A DNA stretch of 64,000 nucleotides from Mycobacterium sp. GA-0227b. Lineage in GTDB: Bacteria; Actinomycetota; Actinomycetes; Mycobacteriales; Mycobacteriaceae. Both the position numbers and the translations under genes were made by a program. The DNA lies in assembly GCF_001499855.1 (NCBI RefSeq), contig NZ_LQIK01000023.1, positions 248,001-312,000 of the forward strand, read 5' to 3'. Below, in pieces: positions 19,539 to 27,112 of this stretch (its first letter is position 1; each line of letters begins with the position of its first letter). The notes beneath the pieces are model-generated. The model ran no database searches and was not told where the DNA came from. It saw only the letters and a program-made list of their open reading frames with translations.

Positions 19539-20132
19539 TTAGACCGAACACAGGGGCCGCAACGGCGACTCGGCCCCCAGGTCGAAGAACGTCTCTGTGG
19601 CGCCGACAGCCGGCGCCAGTTCGGCGGCGGCCAGCGCCCGGGCCTTGAACGCGCGCGCCGCGACGCTCAACCGGTGCTCGGTGGCGTCGACATGACCTCC
19701 GAGCTGCGCCGGCCAGACGTCGCCCCACGCCATCACCTCGGCGTCGCCACTGTTCACCAGCTCGAAGACGTGGGCGCGCATGTGCGGATCGTCGTTCAGC
19801 AATTCTGCGCTGACCGCCAGCGCGGCCCCCGGGGGCAGGTCGGACAGGACGGTCTCGGTGGACTCGTCGACAACGTTGGCGCCCAGGATCATCAGCGGCC
19901 GCAGATCCCGGCAGCCTTCGACCCGGACGCTGACATCCCATCCGGCGCGCGCCCGGTCAAACAGCCAACCGCCGGCCATCCCGACCACGTCAGCCAGGCC
20001 CGCGGCCAGGATGGTGAGCTGATGCTGGTTGATCCGGCCCTCGGCGGCCCGCGCTTCGTCGGCCAATACGTAGTCATCGGTGAGGGGTCGAGTCGGCAGT
20101 CGAGTTGGCATAGTTCCCATCCGAGTTCCCAT
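19539..20132 (-). CDS. Hypothetical protein, product not recognised
   Basis: A 197-residue protein (or 190 from the ATG at 20111) that I do not recognise. It has no signal peptide or membrane helix, an acidic middle (VVDESTETVLSDLPPGAAL) and a C-terminal alanine-rich helix (VAARAFKARALAAAELAPAVGA). The start area is repetitive (MGTRMGTMPTRLPTRP). It lies directly downstream, on the minus strand, of regulatory element S1 (20184-20209), so it is probably part of the catabolic regulon. The element reads on the plus strand while this gene is on the minus strand. Confidence 0.6.
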   Translation of the reverse strand: MGTRMGTMPTRLPTRPLTDDYVLADEARAAEGRINQHQLTILAAGLADVVGMAGGWLFDRARAGWDVSVRVEGCRDLRPLMILGANVVDESTETVLSDLPPGAALAVSAELLNDDPHMRAHVFELVNSGDAEVMAWGDVWPAQLGGHVDATEHRLSVAARAFKARALAAAELAPAVGATETFFDLGAESPLRPLCSV

Positions 20133-20183
20133 CCGATCAGATCAGCGAGCCGGACGAGGGGCTGTCACGGCACGCATAGAGCG

Positions 20184-20209
20184 TGACACTATTGTGTCGA
20201 TCTGTAAAG
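20184..20209. promoter_or_regulatory. Regulon element S1 (TGACACT-N12-TGTAAAG)
   Basis: Exact TGACACT at 20184-20190, 12 bases, exact TGTAAAG at 20203-20209. It lies 51 bases upstream of the minus-strand hypothetical gene and downstream of the WS/DGAT gene, so no plus-strand gene uses it. GACAC-TATT-GTGTC forms an extra small palindrome inside it. Confidence 0.8.
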
Positions 20210-20235
20210 GTTCGGTTTGGTCGGACCCAGGCCGC

Positions 20236-21663
20236 TCAGCGCGCCGCGCCGGCCAGCGGCAGCGCCGAATCCACGGCGGCCAGCTCGCCGGGGAGGCCGG
20301 CGGCGCGCCGTATCTCGGCGAACGCCTCGAGCAACGCGTCGGTCGCCTCGTGCGGGTCGTCGAGCGTGCGGTCGTCGGTCAGCACGGAGATGGCGAGCTG
20401 GTCGACGTAGCTCCACACGGTGATGTTCATTCCGCTGCCGGTGACGACGGGCCCAACCGAATAGATCTCGCTGACGACGCCGCCGGCGACGTGTCCGCGT
20501 TCGCGGGGGCCCGCCACGTTGGAGATGGTCAGATTCATCACCGCGCCGGATTCCATCCGGCGGGCCTGCATCCGGAAGAATCGGGGGGCCAACGCCGGCG
20601 GCAGGTAGGACATCCACGCCGGCAACACCGTCGGCCCCAGCAGCTGATGGCTCTCCTTGGCGATTCTCGTCGCGACCGACGTGAGCCGGACCCGTTCCAG
20701 CGGATCGGGTATGTGCACCGGCAGTGACGGCATCATGTAGGTGAACTCGTTGCCGGTCAACCGATCTGGCGACGGGTCGGTACTCACCGGGACGCCCGCG
20801 ATCAACGGCGCGTCGGCGCACCCGTCGTAGCGCAGCAGCATCTTGCGCAACGCGCCGGCGGCGGTGGCCAACACGACGTCGTTGAGCGTCACGCCCAGCT
20901 GCCTGCCGGTCTGCTTGACCTCCGCCAGGTTCAACGGTGCGGTCGCGAACCGCCGGCCCGGCGACACCACGTGGTTGAGGAAGGTCTGCGGCGGGGCGAA
21001 GTTGCGGGCCAGATCGGGATGCCGACCCCGCTCCCTGGCGCGCCTGCGCACCCGCGACACCCCGGCGGCGGTCTCGTTGACCAGCCTGGGCAATCGGCGG
21101 ATGAGGTGCGCGTGGTCGCGGCCGGCGGCTTTGAGCAGTTGCGCAGTGGTCCGCGCCGCGGGGTCGGGAACCGCCCTGACCGGCGACGGCTGGCCGGGTT
21201 CGAAAGCCTTGGCGATCTGGTTCGCCGATGCGACGCCGTCGGCGAGCACGTGATGAACCTTGTGGATGATCGCAACACGGTCGTCGGCCAGTCCCTCGGC
21301 GACATACATCTCCCACAGCGGACGGCTGCGGTCCAACGGCGTGCAGGCGATCTCGCCGATCAGGTCGTCCAGTTCGCGGCGCCCACCCGGCGCTGGTACG
21401 CGCGCCCTCCGGAGGTGGTAGTCGAGGTCGATGTCGGGGTTCTCCCACCACATCGGATGGTGCAGCTTCAGCGGGATGTCGACGAGTTGATAGCGCAGGG
21501 CCGACAGCGCCATCAACCGCGGATACGCCACCTCCCGGAACATGTCGAAGCAGTAGCCGTCGACGCCCGACACGTCGAGGATGCCGATCTTGAGCGTGTG
21601 CATATGGATCTCGGGCGTCTCGCTGTACAGCATCAACGCGTCCACGCCGTTGAGTCGCTTCAT
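20236..21663 (-). CDS. Wax ester synthase / diacylglycerol acyltransferase (WS/DGAT)
   Basis: A 475-residue acyl-CoA:alcohol or diacylglycerol acyltransferase. The catalytic HHxxxDG box is HHVLADGVAS (about residue 135), followed by LNDVVLATAAGALR and the C-terminal NLTISNVAGP motif conserved in the family. It makes wax esters or triacylglycerol for storage. The start at 21663 is chosen because GAGGGG lies just upstream and MKRLNGVDALML is the usual N-terminus; 21714 is the longer option. Element S2 (21733-21758) lies 69 bases upstream, which places it in the regulon. Confidence 0.92.
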   Translation of the reverse strand: MKRLNGVDALMLYSETPEIHMHTLKIGILDVSGVDGYCFDMFREVAYPRLMALSALRYQLVDIPLKLHHPMWWENPDIDLDYHLRRARVPAPGGRRELDDLIGEIACTPLDRSRPLWEMYVAEGLADDRVAIIHKVHHVLADGVASANQIAKAFEPGQPSPVRAVPDPAARTTAQLLKAAGRDHAHLIRRLPRLVNETAAGVSRVRRRARERGRHPDLARNFAPPQTFLNHVVSPGRRFATAPLNLAEVKQTGRQLGVTLNDVVLATAAGALRKMLLRYDGCADAPLIAGVPVSTDPSPDRLTGNEFTYMMPSLPVHIPDPLERVRLTSVATRIAKESHQLLGPTVLPAWMSYLPPALAPRFFRMQARRMESGAVMNLTISNVAGPRERGHVAGGVVSEIYSVGPVVTGSGMNITVWSYVDQLAISVLTDDRTLDDPHEATDALLEAFAEIRRAAGLPGELAAVDSALPLAGAAR

Positions 21664-21732
21664 CTCACCCCTCACGCTCGCTGCTACCGGTTTCCCAATT
21701 GCCCGCATTTCCACGCAAATTCGGCGAAGAAG

Positions 21733-21758
21733 TGACGCTGCGGCCGAGATTTGTAAAG
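21733..21758. promoter_or_regulatory. Regulon element S2 (TGACGCT-N12-TGTAAAG)
   Basis: TGACGCT at 21733-21739 (one mismatch), 12 bases, TGTAAAG at 21752-21758. It sits in the divergent gap between WS/DGAT (start 21663) and the DUF427 gene, whose ATG at 21768 comes eight bases after the TAAAGC hexamer. Confidence 0.75.
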
Positions 21759-21767
21759 CTGTGCGGC

Positions 21768-22466
21768 ATGAGTCTCGTCGCCGCCCGCGGCCCGCTGAGC
21801 AAAGATCCGGCGGGCTGGTTCACGCCGCCGCTGCCCGCCGAAGTGGTGTTCATCGAGCCCCATCCGCGACGCGTGCAGGCGCTTCTCGACGGCCGCCTCG
21901 TCATCGACACCGAGCGGGCGCTGATGGTGCACCGTCGCGACCACCCGCTCAGCTATGCGTTTCCGGTCGGCGAGGTCGGCGACCTCCCGGGTGAACCCGT
22001 TCCGGAGGCACCCGGATTCGTCCGGGTGCCGTGGGAGGCCGTCGACACCTGGCTGGAAGAGGGCCGCACGCTGGTGCACTACCCGCCCAACCCGTACCAC
22101 CGGGTCGACTGTCGGCCGACAAGTCGCCGGTTACGCGTGACGGTGGCGGGCGAACAGCTGGTCGACACGACCGAGACGGTGATCGTCTTCGAGACGTCGC
22201 TGCAACCGCGCCTCTACGTCGATCCATCGCACGTGCGGACCGCCCTGCTGCGGCCATCGCAGACGAGCAGCTACTGCAACTACAAGGGATACGCGACGTA
22301 CTGGTCGGCGGCCGTCGGCGACGCGGTGGTCGACGACGTCGCGTGGAGTTATCCGGATCCCCCGCCGGAAACACTGCCCGTGAAGGGTTTCCTCAGCTTC
22401 GACGCCGGCCGCGCCGAGGTACTGGCGGAACTTCCGGGGGCTGCCTTGGTGCGCCGAGACTGCTGA
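21768..22466 (+). CDS. DUF427 domain protein
   Basis: A 232-residue protein made of two DUF427-type beta barrels; the second is clear (VTVAGEQLVDTTETVIVFETS, then YCNYKGYATYWSA and DVAWSYPDPPPE). The function of this actinobacterial family is not established. The ATG at 21768 was chosen over an upstream ATG at 21699 because it follows element S2 with leaderless spacing, and residues 2 onward match the family beginning. It converges with an LLM gene across a hairpin. Confidence 0.78.
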   Translation: MSLVAARGPLSKDPAGWFTPPLPAEVVFIEPHPRRVQALLDGRLVIDTERALMVHRRDHPLSYAFPVGEVGDLPGEPVPEAPGFVRVPWEAVDTWLEEGRTLVHYPPNPYHRVDCRPTSRRLRVTVAGEQLVDTTETVIVFETSLQPRLYVDPSHVRTALLRPSQTSSYCNYKGYATYWSAAVGDAVVDDVAWSYPDPPPETLPVKGFLSFDAGRAEVLAELPGAALVRRDC

Positions 22467-22483
22467 GAGATCGCCGATGCGCA

Positions 22484-22510
22484 CGAAACTGCGATCTGGC
22501 CGCAGTTTCG
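22484..22510. terminator. Hairpin between convergent DUF427 and LLM genes
   Basis: CGAAACTGCG and CGCAGTTTCG form a perfect 10-base stem around a seven-base loop, 18 bases after the DUF427 stop and 16 bases before the LLM gene end. It probably terminates both transcripts. Confidence 0.65.
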
Positions 22511-22525
22511 ACGAGGGGCTCGGCG

Positions 22526-23446
22526 TCAGGCGGCGGCGCTGATCACCGATTTGCCGAACCGCTCGATGGTCTCCAGCACATGGGCGAGGCTGTCGCCGGG
22601 CAGCCCGACCTGAACCCACGTCACACCTGTCGCGGCCAGCTTCTCCAGGCCGGCGAGGTATGCGTCGGCGTTGAAATCGTCGCTACCCGGACTGCCGCCC
22701 TCCGGGTTGGTGAAGGTGATGTCGATGCGCGACCAGTCCCGGCCGGCCTCGTCGAACCGGCGACGGAGATCATCGATTCCGGTAGCGAGGGTCTCGGTGT
22801 CCATCGTCGCGGTGCGAGCCGTCTGTGCCAGCAGCGCGGGCGCCGGGAACGGACACCAACCGTCGCCGTAGGCAACAACGCGCTTGCGGGCGGCGGCGGT
22901 GTTGCCGCCGATCCAGATCGGCGGATGCGGATCGCTGACCGGTCGTGGATGCGCCGTGATGCCGCTGGCGGTGAAATGCCGCCCCCGATACGAGAAGTCG
23001 TCGGTGGTCCAGATTCCGCGGATCACCTCCAGCGCTTCTTCGAACAGCGCGGCCCGTTCCTCGAAATCGACTCCCAGCGCGGTGAACTCCCGTTTGAGAT
23101 AGCCCACGCCGACGCCGAGCGTGAACCGGCCCTCCGACAGCAGATCCAACGTGGCGCCGGCCTTGGCGACGACGAACGGGTTGCGGTACGGCAGCACGAC
23201 GATGTTCGGGATGAGCCGCAGGGTGGTCGTGGTCGCGGCGGCATAACCCATCGCCACGAACGGGTCCACGGCGTCGTGTCCGCCGGCCTCGAGCCAGCGC
23301 TGCGTCGGCGCGGGATGGTCGGTGAAGCCGAATCCATCGAAACCCGCGGCCTCTGCGGCCGCCGCGACCGTCGCAATCCCCTTACCGGTGACCAACTCCG
23401 GGTTGTACGGGTGAGTGTGCATCGGGTGGGTGAAGGTGAACCGCAT
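22526..23446 (-). CDS. LLM-class F420-dependent oxidoreductase
   Basis: A 306-residue LLM protein: N-terminal RFTFTHPMHTHPYNPELV, the GFTDHPAP box, GVGVGYLKREFTALGVDFEER, and HPPIWIGGNTAAARKRVV. These mark the F420-type TIM barrel (TIGR03619-like). The start at 23446 is set by the family beginning; the frame runs to 24019 but that part overlaps the opposite LLM gene. It is divergent from a second LLM gene, with a 26-bp inverted repeat between them (23469-23494) different from the regulon element. Confidence 0.87.
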   Translation of the reverse strand: MRFTFTHPMHTHPYNPELVTGKGIATVAAAAEAAGFDGFGFTDHPAPTQRWLEAGGHDAVDPFVAMGYAAATTTTLRLIPNIVVLPYRNPFVVAKAGATLDLLSEGRFTLGVGVGYLKREFTALGVDFEERAALFEEALEVIRGIWTTDDFSYRGRHFTASGITAHPRPVSDPHPPIWIGGNTAAARKRVVAYGDGWCPFPAPALLAQTARTATMDTETLATGIDDLRRRFDEAGRDWSRIDITFTNPEGGSPGSDDFNADAYLAGLEKLAATGVTWVQVGLPGDSLAHVLETIERFGKSVISAAA

Positions 23447-23468
23447 ATGAGTATTGTCCCGTCCTAGA

Positions 23469-23494
23469 ACATTCTTCTCGATTTCTGAGAATGT
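23469..23494. promoter_or_regulatory. Inverted repeat ACATTCT-N12-AGAATGT between divergent LLM genes
   Basis: ACATTCT (23469-23475) and AGAATGT (23488-23494) form a perfect seven-base inverted repeat with a 12-base spacer, in the 102-base gap between the two LLM starts. The overall 7-12-7 layout is the same as the S elements but the half-sites differ, so it is probably the operator of another regulator. Confidence 0.6.
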
Positions 23495-23548
23495 CGTTAC
23501 CATGCGAATCGCGGAAAGTACAGCGTTGCCGACGATTGGACTGCGGAC

Positions 23549-24496
23549 GTGACTCACGCCGGACCCACGAAGCCCGAGATCGGCGTCTACCTGCCGCAGA
23601 TGGGCTTCACCTACGAGCAGATGTTGCACCGCACCCGGCGGTGCGAGGGACTCGGCATCGACTCGCTGTGGCTTTACGACCATTTGTACGGCCCGGGCGC
23701 ACCCGGCTACCCGTCGCTGGAGGCATGGACGCTGGCGACGGCGCTGCTCAGCAACACCGAGCGCATCCGCATCGGACATATGGTGCTGTGCAACCAGTTT
23801 CGTCATCCGGCGGTGCTGGCCAAGATGGTCACCACGCTCGACCAGATCTCTGCGGGCCGGCTGCAGCTCGGACTCGGCAGCGGGTCGATCGAGGACGAGC
23901 ACGACCGGGTCGGATTGCCTTGGGGATCCTTCCGCGAGCGTTCTGAGCGGCTCGGCGAGACACTGGAGATCCTGACCCAGGCCTTCGCCGACGAGCGAAT
24001 CGACTTCACCGGCAAGCACTTCACGGTCAAGGATTTTCCCGTGACACCGGGCGCGGTCCAGCAGCCGAGGCCGCCGATCGTGGTCGGCGGTGTCGGCGAG
24101 AAGTACACGCTGCCGCTGGTCGCCCGCTACGCCGACGTGTGGAACGTGCCCACCTATGCGCTCGGTACGCTGCAGTCCAAAGTGACGGCGCTGCGGGCCA
24201 TCTGCGAGGACATCGGCCGCGACCCGTCGACCATCATGCTGTCGGTCGAGGCGGTGATGGCGCTGGCACCCGACGACGCGTCGCTGCCGGAGGTGCGCCG
24301 GCTCGCCGAGAAGCGTTTCGGCTCACCGGCGTTCGGGCTGACCGAAGCGGGACTGGTCGGCACACCGCCGACGGTCGTCGACCGCATTCACGAACTGCAG
24401 TCACAGGGTTTCGGCCAGATTGTGCTGTTCACCCACGACCGCGGCTCCGATCAGACGCTGGAGCTGTTGGCTTCCGAGGTGATCGCCCGGCTCTAG
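23549..24496 (+). CDS. LLM-class F420-dependent oxidoreductase
   Basis: A 315-residue LLM protein starting at a GTG (23549), with IGVYLPQMGFTYEQML, SLWLYDHLYGPG, GRLQLGLGSGSIEDEHDRVG and PPIVVGGVGEKYTLPLVA. Together with its divergent neighbour it forms a pair of F420-type oxidoreductases sharing one inverted repeat. The substrate is unknown. It overlaps the end of the acyl-CoA dehydrogenase gene by four bases (convergent), so it lies at the edge of the regulon and may or may not belong to it. Confidence 0.87.
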   Translation: MTHAGPTKPEIGVYLPQMGFTYEQMLHRTRRCEGLGIDSLWLYDHLYGPGAPGYPSLEAWTLATALLSNTERIRIGHMVLCNQFRHPAVLAKMVTTLDQISAGRLQLGLGSGSIEDEHDRVGLPWGSFRERSERLGETLEILTQAFADERIDFTGKHFTVKDFPVTPGAVQQPRPPIVVGGVGEKYTLPLVARYADVWNVPTYALGTLQSKVTALRAICEDIGRDPSTIMLSVEAVMALAPDDASLPEVRRLAEKRFGSPAFGLTEAGLVGTPPTVVDRIHELQSQGFGQIVLFTHDRGSDQTLELLASEVIARL

Positions 24497-25656
24497 CGTT
24501 TCACCGGCGGCGCATACGCCGGGCGGCCGAGCCCCAACGCCTGCTGGGCGATCATGTTGCGGAACACCTCGAGCGTGCCGCCGTAGATCCCGGTCGGCCC
24601 GGCCAGCCGGAACATGTACTCCGCTCCCCCGTCGTCGGCGGCGCCCCCGACACCGACAGGCAGGGCCGCGGCCGCGCCGAGCAGGTCCATCAGGTCCGGG
24701 GCCACGTCGCGCATCGTCTGCGCGATCGCCACCCGGCCGTACATCTCCGGCGTGCTCGCCGCGGCCTCCGTCCGGGCGACCGCGCGACCGAGGCGATACC
24801 GGGCGGAGTCCTCGTCGCCCGCCACCGCCGCGACGCGGTCGACCGCCTCGCCCAGCAACAGCAGATGCTCGCTCATCGCCGCCAACTTCTGCAGACCCTC
24901 GTCGTCACGCTCGACGGTGCCGTGCTCGGCGTTGAGCGCCTCGCGCAATACCGACCAGCCGCCGTTGACGTCACCGATCCGGTACTTGTCGTCGACCCGG
25001 ACGTCGCTGTAGTAGGTGATGTTGGTGCGATCGCCGTCCACGGTGCGGATCGGCTGGATCTCAACACCCGGCGAAGCGAGCGGCACCAGGAACATGGTCA
25101 GGCTCTGGTGCTTGGGCGCATCGGGATCGGTGTTGGTGATCAGGAAGACGTACTGCGCGTTCTGCGCGTTCGACGTGAACATCTTGGAGCCGTTGATGAC
25201 CCACGCGTCTCCCGAGGCGTCGCGCACGGCGCGGGTCTTACAGGTCGCGACGTCCGAACCGCCCTCGGGTTCGGTGTAGCCGAGGCACAGCCGGTAATGG
25301 CCCGACAGCACTTTCGGCAGCACCTCCCGTTGCAGCTGCGGCGAGCCGAACTGCTGCACGCAGCGCGCGACCATCGCCGTCGTGCCCCAGTGGAACCATG
25401 GGGTGTGGGCGCGGCCGATCTCCAGTTCCCAGATGCGGCGGCGCACCACACTGAAACCGCCCTCGGCCTCGTCCTTGAAGTCGGCGGCGAGATAGCCCGC
25501 CGCTCCGAGTGCGAGATGCACGCCCTCGTCGAAGTTCTCGCCCGTCTCGCGATCCCGTCGGATGACCTCGTCGGTCACGACCGAACGCAGGAAACTGCGG
25601 AGCTCGTCGCGGAACGCCCGGTCGTCCTCGCTCAGCTGTACGCGAGAGAAGTCCAC
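24493..25656 (-). CDS. Acyl-CoA dehydrogenase
   Basis: A 387-residue FAD enzyme of the acyl-CoA dehydrogenase family: helical N-terminal domain (residues 1-120), the central beta domain with GYTEPEGGSDVATCKT and WVINGSKMFTSNAQNAQ, and the C-terminal PTGIYGGTLEVFRNMIAQQALGL signature. It starts with GTG (25656), 11 bases from element S3 on the minus side. Family members oxidise acyl-CoA at the alpha-beta bond; some act with APH-like kinases to remove a phosphorylated hydroxyl. Three such kinases are in this regulon, so that role is possible here. Confidence 0.93.
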   Translation of the reverse strand: MDFSRVQLSEDDRAFRDELRSFLRSVVTDEVIRRDRETGENFDEGVHLALGAAGYLAADFKDEAEGGFSVVRRRIWELEIGRAHTPWFHWGTTAMVARCVQQFGSPQLQREVLPKVLSGHYRLCLGYTEPEGGSDVATCKTRAVRDASGDAWVINGSKMFTSNAQNAQYVFLITNTDPDAPKHQSLTMFLVPLASPGVEIQPIRTVDGDRTNITYYSDVRVDDKYRIGDVNGGWSVLREALNAEHGTVERDDEGLQKLAAMSEHLLLLGEAVDRVAAVAGDEDSARYRLGRAVARTEAAASTPEMYGRVAIAQTMRDVAPDLMDLLGAAAALPVGVGGAADDGGAEYMFRLAGPTGIYGGTLEVFRNMIAQQALGLGRPAYAPPVKR

Positions 25657-25666
25657 CTGGACACCG

Positions 25667-25692
25667 TGACACTATTGCGGTTAGTTGTAAAG
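25667..25692. promoter_or_regulatory. Regulon element S3 (TGACACT-N12-TGTAAAG)
   Basis: TGACACT at 25667-25673 and TGTAAAG at 25686-25692. It lies in the 68-base divergent gap between the acyl-CoA dehydrogenase and SRPBCC genes. On the plus strand it reads as GTGACA (-35-like), 16 bases, TAAAGT (-10-like); on the minus strand TAGTGT gives a -10-like hexamer facing the dehydrogenase. Confidence 0.82.
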
Positions 25693-25724
25693 TCTGGGCC
25701 GAGATCCGAACGGAAGGCAGCACC

Positions 25725-26192
25725 TTGGGCGTCGTCACCACAAGCTCGGAAACCGCGTTCCCGCACGCGCCCGAGACCGTCTACGACTTCGTCACCAACC
25801 CGGCGAACTGGCCAAAGACCTATCCCAGCAGCGTCAACATCGGCGGGCTTCCGGACGCCTTGCCGCTCAAGGTCGGTGATACCTGGACCGAGACGGGTCC
25901 CGACGGTGACCGCATCTTCACCTGGCACCTCGCCATCGCGATGCGGCCGACCATGTGGGTGTTCAACTCGGTCGGCCGGCTCGGACACGGTCGCGACGGC
26001 GACGGCGGCATGGAGGGCCGCATCACCGTGCAATACCACTTCACCCGACCGGGTGCCGACGTCACACTGTTCACCCGGACGATGACGATCGAGGCGTACC
26101 GGCACGCGCCGCTGCCCGACGGGTTCTTCCGGACGGTCAACCCCGCGCACATCGACGCCTATCACGCCGCGATCGCCCGCGAACTCGGCTGA
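25725..26192 (+). CDS. SRPBCC (START-like) family protein
   Basis: A 155-residue helix-grip protein (FPHAPETVYDFVTNPANWPKTYPSS, then TWTETGPDGDRIFTWHLAIA and ITVQYHFTRPGADVTLF). Such proteins bind hydrophobic ligands or act as cyclases or dehydratases. The start is a TTG at 25725, preceded by GGAAGG (from 25712), since no ATG or GTG fits the fold. Element S3 is its promoter region. It converges with the HSL esterase gene, two bases apart. Confidence 0.75.
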   Translation: MGVVTTSSETAFPHAPETVYDFVTNPANWPKTYPSSVNIGGLPDALPLKVGDTWTETGPDGDRIFTWHLAIAMRPTMWVFNSVGRLGHGRDGDGGMEGRITVQYHFTRPGADVTLFTRTMTIEAYRHAPLPDGFFRTVNPAHIDAYHAAIARELG

Positions 26193-26194
26193 GC

Positions 26195-27109
26195 TCACAT
26201 CCGGTGCAGCGCGCGCCGCAACGCCGCCCCCTGCAGCTCGAACAGCCGCACGCTGGTCTCCCACTCCGGCAGCAGCGAGTCGAACCCGTGACACGTGCCG
26301 GGGAACACGTGCAGTTCGGTCGCGACCCCGGCGCGCATCAGCCGCAGCGCATAGTCCACCGCTTCGTCGCGCAGCGGGTCGAGGTCCGAACAGCTGACGA
26401 ACGCGCCTGCCACGCCGGACAACTCGGCAGCCCGGCCCGGCACCGCCGCGGCGCACGCGGCCGTGTTCCCCAGATAGTGCCGCCACATCATTTCGGCCGC
26501 CGGCCCGTCGAAACCGGGCGTCGTGTCGAACTCCTTCTTGGAGTCGGTGGGCCGGTCGTCGAGCACGGGTTGATGCAGCAGCTGAAACACCACCGGCGGT
26601 GCCGCTGCCGCTGCCGAGCGCTGCGCGAGGCCCGTGGCCAGCGCGGCGCCTGCGCTGCTTCCCGCGACCGCCAGCCTGGCGGCATCGATTCCGAGTTCCG
26701 TCGCGCACTCCATCGCCCAGTTCAGCACGGTCAGCGCGTCGTCGAGCGCAGCGGGATACGGGTGCTCGGGCGCAAGCCGGTAGTCGACCGAGATCACCGT
26801 GCAACCGCCACGCCTGGCGAACTCGACACATTGCAGATGGTCGGTATCGAGATTGCCCAACACGAATGCGCCTGCATGGCAATAGATCACCGCAGGCGCA
26901 GGCGCAGGCGCGCCGCGGTAGATCCGCACCGGCACCGACTGAGCGACCCGATTCTCGATCTCGACGCCGATGTCGTTGACCGCCTTGACCGTTTCGGCCC
27001 GGCGCTGGTTCAGCGAGTCGCGGACGACACCGAGAAGCCCGGGCGACAGATCGGTGCGCGCATCGGCGAGGTGACGTAGCGCGGGGTCGAGCCGATCGGC
27101 GATGGTCAC
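26195..27109 (-). CDS. HSL-family esterase/lipase
   Basis: A 304-residue alpha/beta hydrolase of the hormone-sensitive-lipase family. The oxyanion box is CHAGAFVLGN (usually HGGG/HGGGF), the nucleophile elbow AVAGSSAGAALA, the acid in SDLDPLRDEAVDYA and the base in FPGTCHGFDSLLP. It ends the seven-gene minus-strand operon that starts near 33022, directly after a Baeyer-Villiger-type monooxygenase gene (three-base gap). An esterase after such an oxygenase suggests hydrolysis of the lactone or ester product. Confidence 0.9.
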   Translation of the reverse strand: MTIADRLDPALRHLADARTDLSPGLLGVVRDSLNQRRAETVKAVNDIGVEIENRVAQSVPVRIYRGAPAPAPAVIYCHAGAFVLGNLDTDHLQCVEFARRGGCTVISVDYRLAPEHPYPAALDDALTVLNWAMECATELGIDAARLAVAGSSAGAALATGLAQRSAAAAAPPVVFQLLHQPVLDDRPTDSKKEFDTTPGFDGPAAEMMWRHYLGNTAACAAAVPGRAAELSGVAGAFVSCSDLDPLRDEAVDYALRLMRAGVATELHVFPGTCHGFDSLLPEWETSVRLFELQGAALRRALHRM

Positions 27110-27112
27110 GGC

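Noticed and set aside
23461..23500. KstR box between the LLM genes
   Set aside because: TAGAAC is present but the second half of the known KstR palindrome (GTTCTA at the right spacing) is not; the real symmetry is ACATTCT/AGAATGT.
23447..24019. N-terminal extension of the minus-strand LLM gene
   Set aside because: It overlaps the opposite LLM gene and has no family similarity; the real beginning is MRFTFTHP at 23446.
24139..26085. 648-residue plus-strand open frame
   Set aside because: It runs antisense to the acyl-CoA dehydrogenase and over the SRPBCC gene in another frame, with shadow composition.
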